A DNA stretch of 64,000 bases from Tetrapyrgos nigripes (lineage: Eukaryota > Basidiomycota > Agaricomycetes > Agaricales > Campanellaceae), in contig JAACJM010000049.1 in NCBI GenBank assembly GCA_013368315.1, forward strand, positions 310,001 through 374,000. The letters run 5' to 3'. Shown here piece after piece: positions 36,290 through 47,221 of the stretch (the stretch's first letter is position 1; the number at the start of each line of letters is the position of its first letter). A model generated the notes under the pieces. That model saw only the letters and a program-made list of their open reading frames with translations, did no database searches and was not told the origin of the DNA. Made by a program: the position numbers and the translations under genes.

Positions 36290-37008
36290 CTCCAAGCAAA
36301 CCCCTATTCTCTATTCCGACGAAGGCTCAATCCAGCGCATCTTTTCTGCCTACATGATTCCTTTTACCGTCGCTTATGCTCATTGCACGAGTCTTGGACA
36401 AACTACCTCCCTAACCCGTTTTCGTCCTTGGATCCCTGAGCATTTCTATCTGAACCAGCGTGTCCCATCACCACTGAAATGACCGCTGGGATGAACATTC
36501 CCTCAGCTATCGCTACGGTCTCGTCGTCATTTCCTGACGCTGCAGGATGTAGGACATACGTGACTTCTGGTGTCTTTGGTGAAATTGGAGATTGCCTGGG
36601 CTTCATTCTGGGCGGTGTCACTGCCTACTAGGCAGCATGACGCTGGGGTGAGTTTTCAAGACGGTTCGGACTTTTGCTTTGAGCTAACTTACGTCTCTCT
36701 TTTTCAGTGACTGTATCTTACTTTGCCGTCCTTGTCATCCCTTTCTCAAGTCTCAGTGCATCCTCATCCAAGAATCCAGAAGAAGAGTTTGGAGTGACCC
36801 GGGAACCGGTGCCGTGGTCTTCAATCATGGGTGGAGTCAAGCTAGTGCCATCGTTCTGGTCATTTCTATCTTTAATTTCGGCGCTTTCCTTGTTATCAGA
36901 CGAATAGTTGGAGACCCTGCTGTATCCACCTCCTCGTACACTAAGAAAAACTCTATTATTCCTCCTCATCAATGGCTGTTCCGTCTACTGGCGCTTGGAC
37001 GCGCCTGA
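36290..37008 (+). pseudogene. Decayed MFS transporter fragment
   Basis: Frames must be changed at least twice to read it. It contains NIPSAIATVSSSFPDAAGCR followed by GDCLGFILGGV, which resembles the TM5 region of drug:H+ antiporter-2 type MFS proteins (IPSAIGI...GFxLGLILGG). In-frame stops come directly after. The tail HGWSQASAIVLVISIFNFGA plus a basic end looks like a later transmembrane helix. Most of the gene is missing. Assignment is by resemblance only. Confidence 0.4.
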
Positions 37009-37297
37009 CGAGCCCACGTCGCCTAGGAGTATATATACGCGATGATGACATAGATGACCTATTTGTTTTGGACGCGTCGAGAAGACGACTTGACTCATCG
37101 GCGATGTAAGACGGTCATTGTCTCATTATGAGTTCATGATTGGGGCCTCGTTGGAGACAGCAGACGGGCCGCTTACCAGAAGCTCCAGCCTCCAGGGTAT
37201 AAAGGAGTTTCGCTGGGACACTGTCCTTCACTACCCACAACTCATACGTCTAACTCATACGTCCATCTCATACGCTCTCACGAGAACAAACACCATT

Positions 37298-37649
37298 ATG
37301 GAGGCCACCCACGGATTCAAAAAGGCTACTCAAGAGGTTAACAAACCTCCGGTCACTGACCACAACATCAATGATGAATACATGAGGAATCCTCCTCAGG
37401 TGAGTATTCGTATTCATCCTCGTCTGATGCATATGTCTTACGTCTTACACGCCTCCCTCTACATAGAACTTCCCTCCCTCCGACTCGGTCCCAACCTCTG
37501 AAACCAAAGTCCCTGGCAAGAAAGAGGGCGCATACGAAGTCGAGCCTCGAGAGAGAGGTGTATTAGGGGATGAAGGTACTGGACGACCGAAGCATTTGGA
37601 TGTAGAAGGGGAGATTGTCAGAGATAACACGGTGCATAGGAACTCCTAA
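37298..37649 (+). CDS. Small conserved-type protein, unknown function
   Basis: Exon 1 is 37298-37399 and exon 2 is 37467-37649, with a 67 bp GT-AG intron. They give 94 residues. The product is hydrophilic and charged (MEATHGFKKATQEVNKPPVT, then EGAYEVEPRERGVLG), with no membrane segment or signal peptide. A further in-frame ATG lies upstream at 37118, but the 37298 start is closest to what I recall of similar small agaric proteins. Confidence 0.5.
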
Positions 37650-38101
37650 GTGGGTTAGATGGGACAGACGACGGACTTAGCTAGGAAAAGCACGTTGTAT
37701 TTCTAGTATCCAATCATGAACGACTCCAGCAATTGCTTTCTTCGGCTTTTATTGGTCAACTGTACGATGCTGGGCATTTCCTTGCTACCTAACGCTGTCG
37801 CCATCTGAGGACAGGTCTGACCTGTCGTACATCTCACTGGTTCCCAGGAGTAAATATGTCGGTGCGGGCCACTGTATACAGCGGCAGGTACGAGTCCTCA
37901 TCCAATTGGACAAAATGCAATAGACTCTGAAGAGGTAGATGTGGGTCATGGACTGGGCACTAGGCACCGGTCAACTGGTTCGTTGCTCGACGAAAGTTGA
38001 CGGAGAATTTGCGGAGAAGCTTGATGCCGAGTCTGCCTAGCTGACGGAATAGGATATATTTTCCCGGGATACGAAAAATGCGGCCATTTTAAGACTCGTC
38101 C

Positions 38102-38110
38102 TATAAATAG
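38102..38110 (+). promoter_or_regulatory. TATA box of the aldolase gene
   Basis: TATAAATAG lies about 155 bp upstream of the aldolase start codon, with CT-rich sequence between (38180-38240). Confidence 0.45.
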
Positions 38111-38260
38111 GACTCGTAACCAACTTCCGGCCCGAGAGGCCTGGGTCAAGCACTGGATCGTTTAAGTCTCACTTCGGTGACGTTCTTTTCCTTTCTGCCC
38201 TCATCCTTCCCTTCTGACCGCGTAATTTCTCTCTTTCTGCCTTGCTTGTACTGCCTGGAT

Positions 38261-39969
38261 ATGTCTAGATCTCTGAGTGGCGGAATCTATGCCCCTCTTC
38301 CATGTTTCTTTGACAGTAATGAAGATCTTGGTCAGTAGATTGTCCGTCTCATCGAGTATCTTAGTCTGAAAGCTACAGATCTCGAAACCTTCAAGAAACA
38401 TGTTATCTGTATGTTGTGTCTGCTCCTCGCTGCATATAATCCGTCTCATTTTTACCATGCAAACAGACACTGCGAAGGCTGGTATCCAACCACTCGTGAG
38501 TGGATCGATGGGTGAAGCTGTTCATCTTGTTCGTGTTATTCGCGTATTTCCCATTCATTTTCATCCTATGCTAACCTCAGTCCCTTAGACTCACGAAGAA
38601 CGAGCTGCCTTGATCCGTGCAACGCGTGAAGCTCTCGATTCCGTCGGTCTCACATCCATGGGTATCATAGCTGGCGCTGGAGCTTCCAGCACTCGAGAGA
38701 CAATTACATTCGCAAAGGAGGCTGCAGAAGCTGGAGCAGATCAGGTTATTGTCATACCTCCCGGATACTTTGCGGGTGCTATTAAGGAAGAAGCCTTCGC
38801 AGGTGTTAAAAAATAGTACGTGTTCCGATCGTGTCCCGCCCCAAATGTACATGCATATGTTCCGTTGGCCTACTCCATGGCCATGAGTCCATCGATGTGA
38901 TGGACTCAATGGATCATGGATGAGACCATGTGGTGCTGATACGCTACTCCCTAGTTTTGTAGATGTCGCCAAAGCTTCTCCGATTCCAGTGTAAGTAAAA
39001 CACCGTCATTCCAGGTCTCCTGAGCACCGAGCTGATGCACGAGGCTGTAACGGGTGCATTTCTCCGTCTGCTTGATTCCGTTTTTGTCTTTGTAGGATGA
39101 TGTACAATTTCCCCGCAGTCACAGGTGATATTGACATGAATAGCGATGTCATTGAGGAGGTTGCGAGGGTTGCACCTAACATCTGTGGTGTGAAGTTGAC
39201 GTTGGTATCTTTTTTTTCGCTGTTGTATTTGGAGCGGCTGATTACTTTGACTAACCTTTACTTTTCGCTAGATGTGGTGCAGTTGGTAAACTAAGCCGCG
39301 TCGCAGCATTCGTCAATAGCCCTAAATTCACGGAATCATACCCTCGGAAGAATAAATCAGCTCCGTAAGTTAGTTCTGGGGAATCCTCGTCAAATCTTTC
39401 TTGTACGGATCATACAGATTCATCGTCCTCGGCGGATTCGTCGACATCCTATACCCGTCTGTCGCTGCAGGTGCTCACGGAGCCATCACAGGTGTTGCCA
39501 ACTTTGCTCCTGTGCGCAAATTTCCATCCCACGAAGCAGACTCGTCACGCTCACACTCATCTTCTCCGTTTCATTCTCCAGCGAACATGCCTCAAACTAT
39601 GGGAGCTTTGTCAAGCCGAACCATCTAAAGCCACGATGAAAGAAGCACAAGAACTTCAAGCACTCGTATCCAGAGCAGATTGGGCAGCAGCGAAGCCTGG
39701 TGTAAGTGGATCTTTAGCTTTCCTTTCTCATTATTGTCTGTCTGTCTGTATCGTTGAGAATGGGGTTATTGATTTCTATTTTTTCTATTTTTACCTTCAC
39801 ACTTATTTAGATCCCTGGAATGAAACACCTCCTCAGCCAAGTCTTTGGCTACGGCCCACTCCCTCGTGGACCTCTCCTACCGCTATCTGAAGCAAGAGGC
39901 GCAACGTTGATGCAAGATCCAGCAATTGTAGAGATCTTAGAGTTTGAGAAGAAGCTGGCAGAGAAGTGA
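38261..39969 (+). CDS. DapA (dihydrodipicolinate synthase/HOGA-like) family aldolase
   Basis: Ten exons: 38261-38330, 38379-38408, 38467-38528, 38589-38815, 38955-38990, 39096-39200, 39272-39364, 39418-39511, 39582-39701 and 39811-39969. They sum to 996 nt, an intact 331-residue protein, close to the usual ~300-330 for the family. A substrate-loop motif resembling GTTGE is present as GSMGEAVHL. The catalytic Tyr lies in MMYNFPAV (YNxP) and the Schiff-base Lys in CGVKLTCG. The C-terminal GAITGVANFAP matches the barrel end. Class I aldolases of this superfamily cleave or form pyruvate adducts. In fungi without the diaminopimelate pathway, a 4-hydroxy-2-oxoglutarate or sugar-acid aldolase role is more likely than lysine synthesis. 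Confidence 0.88.
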
Positions 39970-40186
39970 GCAGTGCGCATGAAATAGGGAATGTAAGCGA
40001 ATGCCGGGAACTATGAAGGACTACGCATGCATAGGTGTGCTGGATCATTTCAAGGTGTAGAAGTTTGTATATACTGAGTCCAGTCTGATGGCTATCTGGC
40101 GAACGTATGGAATCTTATACATCATGATTTCCCTGTGCAGTTGCTATCGTCCCGAGACAATTATAGGTTTAAAAGTCTCCGTTAGA

Positions 40187-40321
40187 TATTGACTTTGCAT
40201 AGCACACCCATCAACTCTTGACGACCAAGTATAGGGAAGACTCTAATGAGGCGGTGAGTCAATCGGTGAGTCAAGTCCTGGTTTATGCTATCCTAATATG
40301 TGCGAGGTATATGAATGCGCT
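40187..40321 (+). pseudogene. Duplicated, stop-containing exon of the downstream GRDP gene
   Basis: Closely matches 42611-42763 (exon with LAWHTHQLLTTKYRED plus the following intron). In this copy the Trp codon of WHTHQ is TAG, and a deletion removes part of the exon end. Upstream flanks at 40060-40185 and 40490-40610 are also similar to each other, so the 5' flank of the gene was duplicated as well. Confidence 0.75.
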
Positions 40322-40329
40322 TCCCGTCA

Positions 40330-40421
40330 CCTGTCGCGCTCCCGTGCGGCGGGGACGGGAATTCGGTAGGGCGAAGACGGGTTGAAATTTTGTCCCTGCG
40401 GGTCTCCCGTGCTGTTCCTTA
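40330..40421. mobile_element. Truncated end of a hAT-type element
   Basis: GGGGACGGGAATTC ... GGGTTGAAATTTTGTCC ... CCCGTGCTGTTCCTTA closely follows the right end of the 748 bp hAT derivative at 58350-59097, which ends GACGGGTCAGAATTTTTTCC ... CCCGTGCTGTTCCCTA. The other end is missing. Confidence 0.55.
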
Positions 40422-40742
40422 GCTACAGTCAAAAGGTATGCACTAGGAGGTATGCGCCGTTAAGCTGGTTATGGGTTAGGCGCCCCGGAGTATACTGAGT
40501 CTGATTGCTATCTGCCAAACATGACACATGTGCAATCCGGATACATCATGATCTCCTCTGGTTGACCTGTGCAGTTGGTATCACGGTCCAGAGAACTTCA
40601 GGTTCAAAAGGACTTTCTACAGCAGCGACTTACTAGCAAGACTCCGACGTTGCCACAGGATCAAGCTGTGTGGCATTGGCTAGACCGTTATAAGTGACAG
40701 CAGGCATCCCAACTTTTACGACTAAATCCCCTCATCGACTCG

Positions 40743-43742
40743 ATGCGTCGCATCACCTCCAAACTCAACCTCCGCACTCGTCACGGGCAAAATGACTCTG
40801 GGACCAGTGGTGAGTTCCATCAGATTCGAAGCGGCATCTCCCGTAACACTCGTATACACTGGCAGCATCGACGATTCAGACTGTCGTCCCGCTTTCCGCT
40901 GCAAGCAGCTTCACCTTTGACTCGAAGCACTCACAGGTCCAGGGAGATATGTATACAGGGTCTGGATGGCATGATGATGATGATGGCCTGGTCACGAAAT
41001 CCAGTGTCAGCTTACCAGAATCCTTTAGAGTTGGGGAACGTGTCGTCCCGTCTCTTATAACCCCTGAGCAAGTGATAGGTCATCTAGCGCTGTTGAACTT
41101 GTTTGCAGAGTTCAAGAGAAAAGTTGAAGGATCAGAAGGCTATCAAGTCATCAAGGATAAAGTGAACAGGCATATGTTGGACATTTTGACGGATAGATGG
41201 AAGCTGTTTGTTGGTTTGGCTGTAGAAAGGTGATGATCACGTCAAGCTGTGCCATTTCCAGCGCTGAAACCTTTTTGATTTCGACTTCAGATTTGAACGT
41301 TGGTGTATGGGTTTATCGGAATCATATTTTGAAATTGGTCTTATCGAAGAGTGTCTTCCTCCTGTCGACGTCCTTATGGTCTGGCATTCGTATATGTTGA
41401 ATCCTGCGTGAGTCCCATCGACACTTAGTTTTCGCCAACCCCTCAACCGCTTTCAACAGGTGTTATCATGAAGACACTCACAGAGTCTCGAAGTTACACC
41501 CATTGTTGTGGTTTGGGAAGGCCTTTTCCTACAGCCTAGTGAGTAATTCAGTGAAAATTCGCGGTTTCGATTTCTTCGATTTAAAAACCTTATTGCTTGT
41601 AGCCTCATCTAATCTATACGACGTTAAACCAACCGTCGGAATCCCGCATTGCAAATTGGGTCGCGCTGACACAGACATCTTTTGATCCTTTTGAATCCGC
41701 TGCATCTGATCCTACGAGGAATGTCGTCTGTCCTCATTGTACTCGCATAAATTCTATTGGTAGGTGAAAGATCCCAAGCATAAATAATTATTCAAACCAA
41801 AGCACCTAGAATGCTTCAAATATCTCCAGAGGTCGTTCTCAACTCAATGCATATCCTGCAATAAGCACATTACAATGTACAGCCTTGCTGTTGTCAAATT
41901 GTTGAACGACATCTCTGCCAACAACGACACAGGGGGAACGTATCTGGCGTGAGTACTTGATGGAAGCATAGGCCTCTACTAGTCTTGCTGAATGCATTTA
42001 CTCAAGAGGAACATTATTCACGCCTTCAAATCCCTTTGACGTCGAACGTGGCAAGACTATTGCATACCTAGTCTCGAAGAAGGCAGCTGAATTGGGTGTC
42101 ATATCTAATCGAGGGTCTAGCTACTCGATAATCGATATTATGGCAATGGTCACCAGTGCCTTGAAAGATTATGCAGGCAGTAAAACGGTGTAAGCATTCC
42201 CTTTGGTGTCATTGATTGTATCGTTATTAATAGAGCGTAGTCTCGAAAGGATCAACAGTGCATATGTCGATGATCATGTATTCTCCTTGGATCTAATTGG
42301 TGCGGTGAGTCCTAGAATCCACAGAATACCGTCAGTCAGGCAATATTCCTGACTACTCTCTGTAGGTGATACGACAAAACTCATTTGTCACCAAGATGTA
42401 TGGTTTCGGATGGACTGCACCGGATTTCTTTGGCCGGAAATCCTCTAGGTCTTCCAAAAACTTGCTCGTCCTATATCACGCCATTGCTCGGTATCATGCG
42501 TAGGTCCTTCCTGTTCAATTATTTGTGAGCGGCATCGTCCTAATGTAGGTTATACAAAACAAGCTTCCTCCACCTAATGGCAAAAAATCCGAAGTCATTT
42601 CTCGTGCCAACATTAGATATTGACCTTGCATGGCACACCCATCAACTTTTGACGACCAAGTATAGGGAAGACTGTAATGAATTCATTGGGCGGTTTGTCA
42701 ATCAGTGAGTCAAGTCATGTGTTTATGCTATCCTAACATGTACGAGTTATATGAATGCGCAGTGATGATAAAGTGGAAGAAGGAAAGCTCTCCAAATCAT
42801 TTGACGAAACTTCTCGTTTGTGGAAGGTATGCATGCTTCTCTTGCTTGGAGATTGGCCACAGGGTTGATTAATGGAATCTTGATTTTTGATAGAAGTGCT
42901 TTGGAATCCGTTATGCTCACTGTGGTTGTCGAGATCCTACTGAATCGAAATCTCTGGTTAGACTGAAAAGGAAGCAGCAAGATCCTAACTTTAGCACTCA
43001 TCCCGGTGCAAATGCACCTCTTGGACGTCCTGATGCTCAGCATGCTACTCATCCCAGTGATCACAATGCTTACCCTGATTCGACAAAAGGCAAGAAATCT
43101 ATTAGCATTCAAGGACAAGATCATGGTCATGGTCATTCCGAAACTGCATTTGTGGCAATTTCTCCGGGAAGATATGAGCGAGACGATAAATACCTAACCA
43201 ATACACGTCTGGTAAGTAATTCTTCTAATTAAATCTTCAATTGACTAATTACAATCTTTACTAGGATGAAGAGAGGAGAAAACATGAGGCGGAGAGGAGA
43301 AAACCTGAGGTGGAGAGAAGCAAAGACTCCCAAGAGAAAAAGGACAATGGGGGAGATGTAGATCTCATGTTTTTGTCACCATGGGTGGTAGGTTTTAGTA
43401 TTGAAGCACATGCGCAGTAGCAGAGCTGACATGATTCCATAGGATGGTAGTGGTAGTAGTAGGCCTGGAGGTGAGTGTGCTTCATGAGCTTCTGAATTGT
43501 GTACTGATGGTGTGTTTTGTTTTATAGGCTCTAGCTTCCACTGTGGGGGTTGTGGGGGTTGTGGAGGTGGAGGTGGAGGTGGTGGTGGAGGAGGAGGAGG
43601 AGGAGGTGGTGGTGGTGGTGGTGGAGGAGGAGGAGGAGGAGGAGGAGGTGGTGGTGGTGGTGGAGGAGGTGGATGTGGTGGTGGTGGAGGTGGATGTGGT
43701 GGTGGTGGTGGTGGTTGTGGTGGTGGTGGTTGTGGAGGATGA
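40743..43742 (+). CDS. Glycine-rich domain-containing (GRDP/DUF1399-like) protein
   Basis: About 14 exons join in frame. The first is 40743-40809, then 40866-41229, 41291-41407, 41460-41538, 41603-41759, 41810-41948, 42007 onward, and so on to the stop at 43742. Two family blocks are visible: VDVLMVWHSYMLNPACYHED and LDIDLAWHTHQLLTTKYRED. The repeated WH(S/T)(Y/H) signatures are typical of plant and fungal GRDP proteins. A CPHC...CISC pair (possible zinc site) lies between them. After an RRKHEAERRKPE charged segment, the last exon encodes about 60 residues of almost pure Gly with regularly spaced Cys. Plant GRDPs act in stress response; the fungal role is unknown. An intact frame suggests a functional gene. 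Confidence 0.78.
43560..43739 (+). repeat. GGT/GGA trinucleotide run encoding poly-Gly
   Basis: About 180 bp of GGN triplets with TGT interspersed. It encodes the Gly/Cys tail of the GRDP protein. Blocks of GGT and GGA alternate, suggesting slippage expansions. Confidence 0.9.
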
Positions 43743-44082
43743 ACATGTTTATCTTGAGGGAGGCCAGGGAAGGATCTATTAATCCTAAAATCATATTTTT
43801 TGATGTGGTTGAAGATGTTCTACTGATTAATTATAGCAGTTAAGGAGAAGAAATGCTCATGACTTTGAACAGAAATATTCTATCTATGATTGAAAAAATG
43901 TAAGGAAGAAGTCAAAGCAGGGTACTAGAGTCAAGCATGACTGGCATTGAGGAGAATAGGGGCAATAGATGAACTTAAAGATGTTCTGGGGAAGAGGACC
44001 ATAAAGTCTCCTTGGCTGCGTCTTGGACCAGGAGATAAAAGTGTCAGTGTGTGGCAGATAATGGAAGAGCTATCAATCGGTA

Positions 44083-44535
44083 TCATACTTCCACCCTGCA
44101 ACCTCTGTCATATGTATGAACAAGACAGATGCCATACCTGCCATGATACTTCCCACAAGTTCCTGGTGCATGAAGAATCCTGTGTACAGCTTTCTCATCC
44201 CCTACCAGCAACAAAAGAAACTCCTTCACATTCCCTTCACACTTAGAAATTGCTTCTGCCATCAGTAGTTTCTGTAATTGCTGCTTGTATTCTGTGACAG
44301 TGGTGACTGTGTGGGTTGCGATTGCTGTAAGGAAATCCATAATCACGATTGGAGGGAGAAGCTTGTAGCATTCTACGAGAGACTGAATTGTAGAATTATG
44401 TGCTTCAAACTGATCTAAGATGTACTGCTTCATGAGCTGTTGGTCTATGTCTGTCAGACTGAAGAGTCTGCAAATAGCGCTAGCTGTTTCAAAGGTTTGT
44501 TCAGATAAATCAAAACCAGAGAGAATCTGATCCAA
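44083..44535 (-). CDS. Unrecognised helical protein fragment
   Basis: 150 codons, intronless, predominantly helical (ASAICRLFSLTDIDQQLMKQ, LLMAEAISKCEGNVKEFLLL). The frame continues upstream of the first ATG as RHEVLDQILSGFDL, so the true start lies further upstream or the 5' exon is missing. No family recognised. It lies in AT-rich, repeat-rich DNA. Confidence 0.33.
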   Translation of the reverse strand: MDQILSGFDLSEQTFETASAICRLFSLTDIDQQLMKQYILDQFEAHNSTIQSLVECYKLLPPIVIMDFLTAIATHTVTTVTEYKQQLQKLLMAEAISKCEGNVKEFLLLLVGDEKAVHRILHAPGTCGKYHGRYGICLVHTYDRGCRVEV

Positions 44536-45621
44536 TACTTCATGCCTTTGGTGGTTGTGGGCTCACTGTCTAGGACACAATGCCTGATCAAGGCAGATAT
44601 CCAGGACCATCAGAGGCCATCTCTTCATAAATGCATGTTTTTGGGTTGGTTTAAGCAAAAGATAGAACTGGGCTGCTGTGAAATAAGCAATCCTTCACTT
44701 CTCGCAGCTACAGGAGGCACAGCTGGACAAAGTACTGATCGTTTGTATGCTTCAAGAAAGGTAAAGTAGCATATGCACTCATGTAGAGGTGCAGTATGGT
44801 TGAGCTGAGTACGGTGACAGACTTGGACTTGGTGGTACTTGATGAACTGAAAATCCCATGCTTTGGTCAGTTAACGTTGACGCCCACTGGCCCATGGGCT
44901 GAGCACAATGATACTTAATGAGCAATGTCCATTGTACAGAACTACTGAATACCTATCCACAAAATGTAAAGAATGTGATGGAGTAGGTACTAATAAACAA
45001 GTATATAGTAATTAGTAGTCAGTAAGTTGAAAGATCAGTGGAATTTGAAACTGGCAGTCATTAAACAGTATCATACTTCCTCCTAGGAACTTTCCCCATT
45101 GTGCACGAGAGAAGGACAGATGCAGAGGAAATGGGGGGTCTTACATAGAAAATCCCTTGTACGAGTGTATCTCTCCCCAAAAGGAGAAAGTTCTTCACTG
45201 TCTCTTCCTGACCTTCAAGTTCTTCCAATAGCAGCATTCCCTGTCAGGACTAGTGCTTGGTGATGAGTCAACCCTATGAAGAAAATTTCCCAAAATGCAG
45301 TCATCATCGAATGAGATCCTCTTCAGTGTGCACCAAAGAGGATCCAAAATTCGGCAATAGATCAATATGGTTGAAAGGTATCATAGAAAATTCTGATTAC
45401 TATTTATAGTTATTGGTTTTTTTCAAGCACTCACCACAAGCTTTTTCTAATGTGGATCTCTTCCCCATGGGAAAGTGTAATCATATTTAGGCCAAATTTC
45501 ACATGACTTATTTTGCTGCATATTTGGTTCCTGCATGAGTGCACTGCCACTTCCTGAGGGTCTGGCAAGCACACTCACTGTATGACACAATAACAGAAGA
45601 CTGGGATTAGTGGGTTGTAGG
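44536..45621. other. AT-rich intergenic DNA
   Basis: No gene supported. The short ORF at 44542-44769 is antisense or chance. Confidence 0.35.
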
Positions 45622-46485
45622 TTATCCAGTAATGCTGCATGTGTGTGGCATCCCCAACTCTGACCATTGATCAGGAGTTCGAGTGTTGATCACTGTAAGG
45701 TTGAAACAATGTGTGATGTAGGATTTCCTCACAGGGTGGCCTGTTGTAATGGTGTAAATGCCGCTCAGTTCTGTAGCCAAGTTTTTATGGTGTATAGGTC
45801 TGAATGTTGCAGTGAGTACTGAACAAGTTACCACTGGATGATCTAGAGAGTCAAGCACTGAGATCGCAGTACTAGGAAAATGAAACAAGAACAACTGAGT
45901 GAGATTGTCATCTGACAAACATAGGACTGTGGTTAGGTGAACTTGGAAAAATTGAGCTAAAAGCATCAGCAAAGACTGACACTTGCTGCAGAAATTGAGC
46001 ACTGAAAAATGATAAACTATATGATTGTGACTGATTCTAGTTGTAACAGGGATAGAGTCCATAAGTGCTGTACAGTTGTTCTCAAAGCATTCCTGAATGA
46101 AGGTACCTGCATCAAAACCCAAAAGCCAATCTGTTACACTGTGCTCAGTATCTCGGACAAAAGTCTGGTACAAAAGATATTCCAGTCTCAATTGTGGCCA
46201 GAACTCACCCAATTCACGTTGAATGATGTTGTGCACAAAGTGATATAGATGTTCATAGTGATCTTGGATATCCATTCTACAGGCTTGTAAAAGTTCAGTG
46301 ACAGTCTTTACATGAACAGTTTTGCTGTTTGTCTTTTTGGGAGCAGAGTTGTCCAGATTACAGTGTAAGTGATACAGGTCCAATAAAGACAGTTTATCAA
46401 GGTCTCTGATGTAGCTCTGCAGTGACAGTACCAGAAAATGTGGACAAGTACTTGCAGTGCGATGAAGGGACTCAGAGACAGTCAT
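45622..46485 (-). CDS. Unrecognised 287-codon ORF, helix-rich
   Basis: Open from ATG 46485 to 45622 with no intron. Leu-, His- and Cys-rich helical sequence (LSLLDLYHLHCNLD, FWPQLRLEYLLYQTF, LMLLAQFFQVHLTTVLCL). No signal peptide, repeats or catalytic motif recognised. Length makes it unlikely to be chance in AT-rich DNA. It resembles in style the ORFs at 44083-44535 and 62555-63223 but shares no obvious sequence with them. Confidence 0.45.
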   Translation of the reverse strand: MTVSESLHRTASTCPHFLVLSLQSYIRDLDKLSLLDLYHLHCNLDNSAPKKTNSKTVHVKTVTELLQACRMDIQDHYEHLYHFVHNIIQRELGEFWPQLRLEYLLYQTFVRDTEHSVTDWLLGFDAGTFIQECFENNCTALMDSIPVTTRISHNHIVYHFSVLNFCSKCQSLLMLLAQFFQVHLTTVLCLSDDNLTQLFLFHFPSTAISVLDSLDHPVVTCSVLTATFRPIHHKNLATELSGIYTITTGHPVRKSYITHCFNLTVINTRTPDQWSELGMPHTCSITG

Positions 46486-46678
46486 AGTTGTAGGTTGAAG
46501 GAGAAAATTTGAAATGGAACGACATCAAAGTTTCCATCAACTCAGAACTGACCATGAAAACCTTAAACTCCATTCAGTGACAGCAGCATGATGTCACTCA
46601 GTTGGCCCCTCCCTCCTCCTTCCCTTCAGTTGGAGTTGGGGATTGCATCATACTATTTTGCAGAAGTGAACTACATGC

Positions 46679-47207
46679 TGTCAAGGTTGCCGGTACACTT
46701 AATAACCACCCAAGTCACACAATACGAGAGAGTCAATTCACAAGAGAATAGATTGGTCAAGGGAGATAGAGAGATAAAGAGTTAGAGAGAAGTAAGCTGA
46801 CTAGGCTCTACACTGCGTAGTAAGAGTACGGAGCGGAGACGAAGTGAACGAACTGAGGAATAGGTTACAAAGGTCACAGGTATATAAGTAAAATATGAAC
46901 AGATGGGAAAGAGTAAGTAATAATAGACGGTATCATGTGGAAATGTTGAGGGCGAGAGAATAATGAGTCAAATATGGATAGATGAAGGTACTAGATCATA
47001 CGGAGTGATTGACAGTGAGAATGTCCATGGAGATAGGAATAGGAGATAGGGATTGGAGGAGATAAGAGTGTGAGTCATAGATCTATGGAGATGGTAACTA
47101 TAGACGATGATGAGAAATGGTTAGTATTTATGGGGTTAAAGTGGGAAATGGGTAGTAAAAGGAAAAGAATAGAAAGGAAATGAATAGGCGGGAGACGATT
47201 CATGACA
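46679..47207 (-). repeat. 3' LTR (sense orientation minus)
   Basis: 529 bp, TG...CA, aligned along its length with 54001-54529 with a single substitution. Preceded on the sense strand by the polypurine tract. Confidence 0.95.
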
Positions 47208-47221
47208 TTACCCCCTCTTTA
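47208..47221 (-). other. Polypurine tract of the retrotransposon
   Basis: Sense strand TAAAGAGGGGGTAA directly before the 3' LTR. The tract contains the stop codon TAA of the extra ORF. Confidence 0.8.

Noticed and set aside
38261..39969. Lysine-biosynthesis dihydrodipicolinate synthase
   Set aside because: Fungi make lysine by the alpha-aminoadipate route; the fold is shared but the role is more likely another class I aldolase reaction.
43531..43794. Poly-His/Leu ORF on the minus strand
   Set aside because: It is the antisense shadow of the poly-Gly coding run of the GRDP gene.
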